Below, piece by piece: positions 55,817-64,000 of a stretch of DNA of 64,000 nt. This DNA is from Tausonia pullulans. Taxonomy: Eukaryota; Basidiomycota; Tremellomycetes; Cystofilobasidiales; Mrakiaceae. Both the position numbers and the translations under genes were made by a program. Every line of letters starts with the position of its first letter. Position 1 is the stretch's first letter. Under the pieces are notes generated by a model. It worked only from the letters and a program-made list of their open reading frames with translations. It did no database searches and was not told the DNA's origin. The stretch is taken from contig OX637620.1 in NCBI GenBank assembly GCA_951802195.1, forward strand, positions 62,001 through 126,000. The letters run 5' to 3'.

Positions 55817-58214
55817 ATGTCAGACGACCGCCCCAAGATCCAGCGCTCTCTGCGCATCCCAGTCCTTGTATCGGGCCTTCTTATAACGGGCGCATGCAAC
55901 TCGCTTCTCACAAAGTGGCAGGACATGATCTGGTCCGTCTCCCTATCCGGCCGCGCCGGTCGCTCTCGCCCGGGCATGCCTGGCTCCGCCTTCCCTTCCT
56001 CGGTCCTTACTGATGTTCACTGATGCATTGCGTCCTGATTGGCTCTGTAGCGTCGAGGACTGCGACACCAACAATCCCATCCTTTTTGAGCAGCCTGTCT
56101 TCCAGTCACTTAAGTGAGTCGCGTGCTCCCGCCCACCCGTCCTACGCGCGACCGACAGTCCCTCGCTCTTTACCGAACCCAACGGGACGACACGACCTGA
56201 TTCTCCTTCCTCCCCTTCCCTCAGCATGTTTGGCGGTGAGATGCTCTGCTTCCTTCCCCTCCTCTGGACGTTCCTATTCTCCTCGTCGAACCCCTCTTCG
56301 CCCTTCGCGGCGGCCCGGCCATCCCGCGCGCATCGCGCCCTCCGCCGGATTACTGGCAACCGGACGAGCAGCGGCTACCAGGTCGTTGGCAGCGACGACG
56401 GCGAGCTCGCCGCCGACCACGGCGAGGACGACGAGGAGGCCGAGGTCGAGGGCGCGCTTATTGGCAGCGCTAGGGACGGACCGGGCGGGGGGGATCTCGC
56501 GCTCGATGCAGACGGTGGAAGCCGGAAGCTCGAGGGATGGGCAATGGCGCTTTTCTGGTTGCCGGCTTTCTGCGATATCTGTGAGTGCTTGGGATGTTTG
56601 TTGTCTTGCCTATGTCGATGCTGAAATCCTCGCGAGCTGGACAGGCGGAACGACTGTCAGTCTGTTCGACGTATGGTCTACGTCCCGTCGCTGACACACT
56701 TACAACGCAACCTCCTCTTTCAGCTCATGAACTACGGTCTCATCCTCACCCCGGTCTCCATGTGGGTGGACTTGTTGTGTTTCTTCTCTTTCCGGCCAGG
56801 ATGTAGAAGCTCACGGTGCTACCGCATCTCTCATTCAGCTACCAAATGACGCGCGGCTCGCTCGTCCTCTTTGTCGGTCTCCTCTCTGTTGTCTTCCTTC
56901 GTCGTGAGTGCTTCACCGACAAGCTCAGAGGACTATTTCAACGACTGATGCTTTCTTCACTGCTCTCAGGTCACCTCTTTGTCTACCGTGCGTTAAATAT
57001 CGGCTTGATCGTCCCCGCCGCCTCATACTCAAGCTCTCCCCGCTTCTCACTCCCTCTCGCAGAATGGCTTTGCCTCACGGGTGTCATGGGCGGTGTCGCA
57101 CTCGTCGGTCTCTCCGGCATGCTCAAGCACACCCCCGCCGCCGACCTGCTTGTCGTCAACGATGAGGGCAGCGCCGAAGTTGCGCTCGGCATCTTCTTTA
57201 TCATGTTTGCTCAGGTGTGTGCCTGACGTTGAAGCCATACAGAATTGTGGACTCTGACGGCTGCTCTTCCATGACAGGTGTTCACTGCCTCTCAGTTTGT
57301 CATTGAGGAGAAAGTGCGGCTGCTCAATCCAAAGGACGGCATCCAGCCAGCTCTGACTTATCCTTCCCTGTGTCACGTCAGATCATGGCCGTCTACACGG
57401 TCGATCCTCTCGTGAGAAGATCGTCCGCTTTATCGTCGTCTGGTTCAAGGCTGAATCTCCTCTTTCCTTGTCCCCCTAGCTCGCTGTTGGCCTCGAGGGC
57501 TTTTTTGGCTTCATTACTACAGTGTAGATCTCCCCCTCTAAACTACTTCCCTCCAAACCCACGCTCATGTAAATATTTTTTTTTCCAGCGTGGCCATGCC
57601 CATTCTTCACTACTTCTTCGCCGCTTCAAGCCCCTACTTTGACCTTTACCGGCTCTGGCACCAAGTAACGGAACACCGCACCGTCTGGGTCCTCTCCTTC
57701 GCCATGTTCGTCACCTCCTCTTCTCTCTTACTCTCCCCAACTCTTCTGACTCCGTTTCACTTCATCATATCGCTTGCAGCATGCTTTCCATCAGCTCCTT
57801 CAACTACTTCGGCCTTTCCGTCACGGCCACCATGTCCGCCACCGCCCGCTCGACGATCGACACGTGCAGGACGATCCTCATTTGGATCGTCTCGGTCTCA
57901 ATCGGGTGGGAGATTCTCCAGTTCCCGTCATCAGTCGTTCAGCTGGCTGGATTCGCGCTCCTGGTGTACTTCACGCTCATCTTCAATGTGCGTTCTTGCC
58001 TTTCCTCCTCCCTTTCTATCTCTCCTCGCCCGCTGACACTCCGAACCGACAATAGGGCCTCATCGAATCGCCCTTCTTCAGGCCCGGAGGAGGTGTCGCG
58101 CTTCCGACGGCGAGGGACGAGGTCGAGGAAATCCTCGCGGAGACGGCGTTAGCTCCTGCCGAGGGAGGCGTTGGACGAGTCGGGTACGATGTTCTGCCGC
58201 GTTCGGGGGAGTGA
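55817..58214 (+). CDS. SLC35F6-like membrane transporter (drug/metabolite transporter superfamily)
   Basis: A ten-helix-type transporter related to SLC35F6, a poorly understood nucleotide-sugar-transporter relative of lysosomes and mitochondria. The reading starts MSDDRPKIQRSLRIPVLVSGLLITGACNSLLTKWQD (membrane segment 1, read in parts), then CVEDC and FEQPVFQSL, MFGGEMLCFLPLLWTFLF, an insert of about 85 acidic and Gly-rich residues, and WLPAFCDI. Further segments: LMNYGLILTPVS, YQMTRGSLVLFVGLLSVVFL, LTGVMGGVALVGLSGML, LGIFFIMFAQVFTASQFVIEEK, LAVGLEGFFGF, SISSFNYFGLSVTATMSATARSTIDTCRTILIW and FALLVYFTLIFNGLI. The YQMTRGS, FVIEEK and STIDTCRT segments are family landmarks. The tail ends YDVLPRSGE. 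At least ten small introns. Confidence 0.85.
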
Positions 58215-58370
58215 GACGGGGGTGGGCCAAGGTAGCAGAAGGAACGGAAAGGGAGGAACCGAGAGAAAGGGGAATAGGGTAACAGATTGGGGAGGGGAGT
58301 TTTTTTTTCTTTCACTTGTCATCGACTCTCATCACAAGCTATGACCACCATGCATTCGATGCGACCTCCA

Positions 58371-60091
58371 TCAAGCGACCTCCTCAATCTTCCCAACCCC
58401 CCACCTAGTGGTCCATGCTCCTCCAGAAGCACCATCAAATACCAAAAAGTTAAGGATGGGCGTCTCCTTCCTTGACAGAGCACGAAGGATGTCCTGGCCG
58501 AGGATGCCCCCGAGGATGGCTGAGGTCGGCGCGAACTCGTACGTTGCGTGGAGGGCGAGGTGGCTAGATGGTCGCATGAGAGGAGAGTCAGAGTTTGGGT
58601 GGCATTTGGGGGAGAGGGAAAGAAAGGACGGGCGGGACGGGACTGACGTGAGGAGCTCGTGAGGGATATGAGGCACTGCCGCGAAGAGGACCGCCCATTC
58701 CTCGCGGAGGGACTCGGCTTTGGCGGACATCTCCCCGACGGCTGTCTGGATGTTGGGCAGACCGTCATGTCGGGCTTCCCAGTCCCACAAGGCTTGGATT
58801 GGGAAGAGCGATGGGTGAGCAGAGATGTCGGAAGAGACGGTAGGTGACGGCAACAACTCACCGAAGAGAGAAGCATACGCAGCCGGGTTGGTGGCGATCG
58901 TTGGTCGCTTGGCGAGACCCTTGAACGGCGGCTTGCGGAGAGCCTCGGCGATAGAAGGGCAGGAGACTCGCGACTTGACCATCTTGGGGAGCTCACCTGG
59001 TCGAGGAGCCGATTTTGATCTGGTTTGGACGGTCAGTCAGTTCGTTGATCACTCGGCAGGAAGTTGCAAGGACGGAGCCACTCACGGTGAGACCCATTCA
59101 AAGTTCTCTCCAAGGTCCGCAAGAATGTAGCCAAAGGTGCCGTACCCGCCAGAGCCATAGAAGAGAGTGTTGGTCATCCGGCAGACCTTGTCTATACGGA
59201 TCTTTGAGATACCAAGCATTCAGCGGCAGCCTCAACGCGCATAAATGGGCACAATAGGCTCACGAGATCGGCGCGCGATGCATCTGTCACACAAACGAGG
59301 TCGACTTTCTCTCGCTTGAGAAAGGCCTCCATCTCGTCTTCCGGCGACATTTTGGACGCCGAGAGCGAAGTGAGGATAAAGGGGTGTGTGCTCGCTATGG
59401 GGGTCACCTCGACGAGTGGGTTGAGCGACTGGATCTGTGGGAGCGCGGCGTCGACGCGCTGAGCGGGAGGACGGATGGACACATTAGGTCCAGTGTGAGA
59501 GAAGAGTATCACAGATGGCTTGTATTTACCTTCTTGCCGACAACACCGTCGAGCTCGCGGAAGAGGAAGCCCGCGCCGAGATCCTCCTCCGACACATCCT
59601 CGTCATCCATGACCTGGATGAGAGGAGAGGTGTGTTCAGTACCCCGGCACGGACGTCAAGGCAATCCAGCCCGAGACAGGACTGACGATCAGGCGACCGA
59701 TACCGGCAAGGACAAGGTTCTTGATGGTCTCCTGGGCCAGCGACCTGAGATTGACGATGAGGATCGTCGAGGACCGCATCCTGGATTGCGGTAGGGCATC
59801 GTAGCGCCGTGAGCCCAACGCGCCGGCAGCAGATGGGGTGGCGTGCTCACCTCTGCTGAGCCTCGAGACCCCATAGCCGGATTTGTCGGTCGTAGACGGC
59901 GGCCTCAGCTGAGAGAGAGATCAGGCGATGCCGAGGGTAGGCGAGCAAGCGAGAGGCCATGATAGACAGAAGACGGACGCGTCAGCGGAGGAGCTTCCTC
60001 AGCTGCACTTGAGGCTGGCTAGGCAGTGACGAGACAGACCCTCTGTGATGTGGGAAGCTGAGTGGTCGGCGGCAGTGGAAGACTCTGCCAT
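58371..60091 (-). CDS. AOS1: SUMO-activating enzyme subunit Aos1 (SAE1)
   Basis: Aos1 pairs with Uba2 to form the E1 that adenylates SUMO. The minus-strand exons give MAESSTAADHSASHITE, then AEAAVYDRQIRLWGLEAQQR (the E1 opening signature), MRSSTILIVNLRSLAQETIKNLVLAGIG, VMDDEDVSEEDLGAGFLFR, VDAALPQIQSLNPLVEVTPI, VDLVCVTDASRADL, INKVCRMTNTLFYGSGGYGTFGYILADLG, a PSIAEALRKPPFKGLAKR segment and LPNIQTAVGEMSAKAESLREEW. The C terminus has HATYEFAPTSAILGGILGQDILRALSRKETPILNFLVFDG, as in SAE1. No catalytic-cysteine domain, as expected for this subunit. About 430 residues. Divergent from the methyltransferase gene with a 182-bp gap. Confidence 0.9.
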
Positions 60092-60273
60092 GATGGGATG
60101 AAAGTGGGTGGGTGGGACCAAGGCGCGTCGTGGTGGTTCTGGGCCAACTGAGAGCCGTTCAACCCACGAGGAGTCGGAACGCGTCGTTTTTGGCGACTTC
60201 ACCTCCAACTTGCCTTCGCTCTTTGCTTCTCCTCTCCCACTCTCTTTCGGCTTCAGTACCCTCATTTACGCCC

Positions 60274-62213
60274 ATGGCTTCCTCCTCCGCCCACCCGGCG
60301 GCGTCCTCCACTCCTCTCGTGCCTCCCAGCCAGTTCCTCCCTCCGATCCCTCGATCCCTCTCTGGATTCCAGCCCTCGACCTTCTCGGACCACGTCGCGC
60401 TTTTGCACAAGATATTTCTCCCTCGTGAGCGAACCTTGCACCCTTGCTTGCTGAGACAGCTTCATGCTGAACCACTACGCTTCTCAGCCGTCCTTGGCTC
60501 CGGTAAGGAAGAAGCGCCCGACTCCGGTTACTCGTCCGCGGAGGAGCAGGACCAGCAGCCGGCCACAACCGACGAGGACCTGTTCGACGCCCTCCGCAAC
60601 GACACGTTTGAGAAAGAATGGTCTCAGAGCTGGCTCGTGAGGCTTGTCAAGCGGGGAGAGAGCTGGCTCGAGGAGTGCGAGGAGGACTCGCCCGAATGGG
60701 TGAAAAGGGAAAACGTCGTCGAGGCGGCTTCAGGTGGGTTGCCTTCTCTTCTTCACTCTTCCTCCCTCATTCTTTCTCATCCAAACGAGTGTTGACTGAT
60801 CCTCGCTGCCCCCTTGGTCTCGACAGCTCTGATCGCGGTCTGGTCCGGTACCTCTGGTGAGAGAGCCTTCCTTCGTTTATAGCGCATGGCCCCCCTTCCT
60901 TCCCCCCTTCCTTCCTCCCCTCTGCCTTCCTCCCCCTGCCTTCTCACCCGCTCACACTGTCTCCTCTGTTACCACCCCAAAGCCGCGGGTGCTCTCCTTC
61001 GGTCCATCAACCTTCCGAACGAGATTTGCCTCTCCATAAACGACGCTCCTTACTCGTCTCAGTCGCGTGAGTCTGTGCCTCGCGCTACATCGGACATCTC
61101 CGCGCGCGCTCTTCCTAACCTCTTCAACCTTGTTTGGCAGCGGACTCTGTCGGGTAAAAATGACCCTTGGTTGAGCGAACTAATGGTTCAGAGGTGCTGA
61201 TATCTCTTATGTCCATACGCAGCGTCCAGACATGGGGAAGCTCGATCCTCTTTGCGCGCAGGCTGGTCCTGTCGCCCGAGTCATTCGGACTCATCCCCAA
61301 CACCCGACAACGGATCCTTGAGCTCGGCGCCGGAACTGGTGAGAATGAAACCCCTTTTTGCCTGTCCCTCGAGAGGGAGAAGAGGACTGACTAACTGTCC
61401 AATGGTGACGACACCCTAGGCGTCCTCTCTCTCACGCTCGCCTACCTCCCGCCACCGCACGCCAACAACCTCATCATCGCGACCGACCACCACCCCTTGG
61501 TGCTCGAAAATCTCCGGAAGAACGTGGCGCTCAATTTCTCAGGGAATGAAGTCACCGTCGAACCGCTGGACTGGCTCGCGTTCGTCGAGGATGACGGCGT
61601 GTTGCCGGAGGAGACGAGGGGTAGGGACGGAGTGAGAATCAGGAAGGAGGCGAGGGAGCAGAGGGTCAATGGGCCGCCGTTCGATGAGCGCTTCGATGTC
61701 ATCTTGTGGGTTGTCCTTCATCTCACTTCTGGTCTCGGGTTTTCCTTCGCTGACTCGTCTCTTTCAACAGCGGAGCGGACATCATCTACGAGTCAGTCCA
61801 CTCCTTTGCCATCCTCTCCTGTCTTCCCCGGTTCCTTTCCCTTTAAATCTAACCTCCCCCGTCCCCTCCCTTCCCCTCCCCTCCTCGCTTTTCCCGAACT
61901 AACCAGGGCTCACCACTCCTCCTGGATCTACTCCACCGTCTCTCACTTCCTTCGCTTCCCCCATTCCGGTCTCACGCCCACATTTCACCTCTTCGTCCCC
62001 CTCCGGCCCACACACACCGCCGAGATCGAGTCCATCGAGGCGACCTTCCCTCGTGCATCCGACCTGCCTCCACGCCGTTCAGAGGGCATGGCTGAGGGGG
62101 AGGGAGGAGGCTGGCGGTTGGCGGTGGTGGAGGAGGAGAAGCTCGTGCGGACCGAGGGAATCGGCAGGGCCGACGAGACGTGCTATCGGAAATACACAAT
62201 CGGGTGGTGCTAG
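60274..62213 (+). CDS. Seven-beta-strand protein methyltransferase (Efm2/Efm3-like)
   Basis: An AdoMet-dependent methyltransferase of family 16, whose fungal members methylate lysines of translation factors such as eEF2 and eEF3. Start ATG 60274, MASSSAHPAASSTPLVPPSQ, with HVALLHKIFLP before the first intron. An acidic segment (LGSGKEEAPDSGYSSAEEQD) precedes FEKEWSQSWLVRLVKRGESWLEE. The catalytic domain reads VQTWGSSILFARRL, RQRILELGAGTG (motif I), NLIIATDHHPLVLENLRKNVALN (post-I), VEPLDWLAF and FDVILGADIIYE (the family D/E-x-x-Y motif region), then FHLFVPLRPTHTAEIESIE and a C terminus CYRKYTIGWC. The long N-terminal part fits Efm3/FAM86 types better than METTL21, but the substrate is inference. 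Confidence 0.78.
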
Positions 62214-62307
62214 GATTTGTTTTTTTTCCGTGCTTTTATCTATCCCTTTCATGGGCGGTTGTCGTTCTTCAGGGAGAGAGAGAGGACACGACCTTTAATG
62301 CATCCAT

Positions 62308-63999
62308 CTATAGCTCATCCCGAGGTTTGCCTCCGCGGGCCTTCCTGAAGGACGTCTCGAGGTCTATGTGGAGTGCGAACGCACTGTCGTCAGTAAGGGA
62401 AGTTCGCGTAGACGCCAGTGGAGGAGAGAGGAACCCACCAGCCCGCAGACCCGAGTCGAGCGTCGTTGGGAAAACGACCGTGTAGTGGACGTAGAGCGAA
62501 CCCGAGCGGGCGTCACCGTACGAGGGCATCTGAGATCGAGTCGGTCGTCGTCGTCAAAGAGTGGTAAGAGAGGGATGGGGCGATTGGAGCAACTCACGCC
62601 CTCGTGCTCCAGCACCTGAACATAACCCGGCTGGGTGACCCCCCGCCTGGAGAGATCCACCTCGTGGCCATCAAAGTGCCGTATCGTCCTATTGAATCCT
62701 AGCAGGGCCTCCTCCACACTCAACGTCTCCCTCCAGATCAACCCGGCCTCCTTCCTCGACCACCCACCCTGACCCTCCGTCTTCCTTGCCCTCACGCGCA
62801 CAACGACGTCGCCCGCCTCCCAGTCGGGAGATTCATCGGCGTCGCCATCAAAGACAACTTCGAAGCCATCCGGCGCGCCTCGGGGCAGGTGGAGGGAGAG
62901 CTTGATGCGGGAGGAGACGATCTTGTTCTTTTGGCAGCGAGAGCAGGGGCGGCGGATCTGGGTGCCTTGACCGCCGCATTCGTCGCATTGGACCTGCATC
63001 TGAGTGTACCTGTTGAGAGAGGACGAGAGGCGTTAGCGATGGACTTTGAGGGAGAGAGGCGGACGATAACGGCTGCTTACATCCCGGGGAACACCTGCGC
63101 TCTCTGAAGCTTCACACCCTGCCCGTTGCACCCTCCGCACCGAACGACATCCCCGTCTGAGGCGGCCCCCGTGCCGCGACAGTGGTCGCAGAGGATGTTT
63201 TTGTCCATCTCAAACTCGATATCGCGACCGTTGTAGAAGTCGGCGAGGTCGACCTCGATCTCTGTCAGCTTGGACGGGCCTCGGCGCTCCTCTTGCTGGC
63301 CTGGTCCGTGGTCCGTGGTCATTCAGCAAGCGGAAGGGAGAGGGGGAACCACTCGAGCCCACTCACCTCGGCCACCGAAGAACTGGGAGAAGATGTCCCG
63401 TGGGTCGTGGAACGGGTTGCCGCCGCCGCCATTGGCGGCCTGCTTGAGGCCATCCTCGCCGTAGCGATCGTAGATCTTGCGCTTCTGCAGTGGAGGAGAT
63501 AGAGCGTGTGAGCCAATCGTCCGCACTCGGGATTGATGACGTGCGCAGCGCACCTCCGGGTCCATGAGGATCTCGTACGCTGGGGGGGAGAGAGGAGCGC
63601 GCACCAAAGTCAGTCAGTCACCGGACACGCCTGAGCCCTCCGCTGAGAGCTGAGAGATTAGGCACAAACCGTGAGAGACATCGGTGAACTTCTTCTGGCC
63701 CTCTGGGTCCTTGTTCTTATCCGGGTGATACCTGAGAACGAAGAGGCACCCCCCCGAAAGAGAAGGGCAAGCTGTCAGTGCCAGATCCAAGCAGGCTGGA
63801 CGAAAGTGAGGCACGAGAGAGAGAGCGCACTTCTTGGCGAGCTTCTTGTAAGCCTTTTTGATGTCCCGCTCTTCGGCCTTGCGGTCGACTAAGCGACGCG
63901 AGAAGCAAGGAGCGAAGAGACAGGGCCGTGTGCCAGCGCATCAACATCGGGTCTCGAACGGGGGAAGAAGGGGGGACGCGCCACTTCGACCCGTCACTT
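62308..63999 (-). CDS. ER-lumenal class I J-protein (Scj1-like) with RDEL retention tail, 5' partial
   Basis: A type I Hsp40 co-chaperone of the ER Hsp70 BiP/Kar2. The first exons lie to the right of the window. Visible from 63890: AEERDIKKAYKKLAKK, YHPDKNKDPEGQKKFTDVSH (HPD intact), AYEILMDPE and RKIYDRYGEDGLKQ, then NPFHDPRDIFSQFFGG. The zinc domain has four CxxC units: CDHCRGTG, CGGCNGQG, CDECGGQG and CSRCQKNK. The substrate domain includes LHLPRGAPDGFEVVFDGDADESPDWEAGDVVV, GLIWRETLSVEEALLGFNRTIRHFDG and MPSYGDARSGSLYVHYTVVFPT (read in parts). The last residues are GKPRDEL, an ER-retrieval signal of the HDEL class, which fixes the compartment. The signal peptide is outside the window. Confidence 0.9.
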
Positions 64000-64000
64000 G

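Overview
The window looks like nuclear DNA of a basidiomycete fungus, most likely a yeast of the Pucciniomycotina (Microbotryomycetes-like). The reasons are dense gene packing, many short introns (about 45-110 nt) with GTGAGT-type donors and a CTGAC or CTAAC branch site just before the acceptor, GC-rich codon use, and genes such as Nsl1/Mis14, Sae2/Ctp1, Yvh1 and an Rrn6-like factor in their fungal forms. The exact genus is an inference I cannot confirm. I find no CRISPR array, no prokaryotic feature and no recognisable transposon or virus-derived element.

Left third (1-22 kb): the 3' part of a ferric-reductase-type oxidoreductase, FIS1 (mitochondrial fission), a snurportin-1-like snRNP import adaptor, a bestrophin-like anion channel made of many tiny exons (minus), a Yck-type casein kinase 1 with a C-terminal Cys-Cys-Cys tail (minus), TIM10 (plus), the polyadenylation factor PFS2/WDR33 with a very Gly/Pro-rich tail (minus), a Sae2/CtIP-type DNA-end resection factor (minus), the kinetochore subunit NSL1/MIS14 (plus) and the mitochondrial iron carrier MRS3/4 (minus).

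Middle (22.8-40 kb): proteasome lid subunits RPN6 (minus) and RPN7 (plus) start head to head from a 167-bp gap; then an aldo-keto reductase (minus), a large WD40 plus inositol-polyphosphate 5-phosphatase protein (plus), the YVH1 dual-specificity phosphatase (minus) and chorismate synthase ARO2 (minus). From 40.2 to 43.3 kb lies a gene-poor, AT-richer stretch with one weak protein candidate, a tRNA-Val(AAC), the spliceosomal U2 snRNA gene (minus) and an inverted partial copy of its 3' end.

Right third (43.3-64 kb): a probable RNA polymerase I core-factor subunit (Rrn6-like), ceramide glucosyltransferase, an unrecognised small gene (minus) in a second gene-poor stretch, a fungal bZIP regulator, Golgi tether COG6 (minus), an SLC35F6-like transporter, SUMO-activating enzyme subunit AOS1 (minus), an Efm2/Efm3-like protein methyltransferase, and an ER J-protein ending in RDEL (minus, 5' end outside the window).

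Most genes are housekeeping genes arranged as divergent or convergent pairs with short gaps; there is no gene cluster for a single pathway. Themes that recur are mitochondria (FIS1, TIM10, MRS3/4), RNA processing (snurportin, PFS2, U2), proteostasis (RPN6, RPN7, AOS1, the J-protein) and the secretory or sphingolipid system (COG6, GCS, SLC35F6, CK1). Exon boundaries were read by eye from splice signals and reading frame; where exon lengths sum to a multiple of three I say so.
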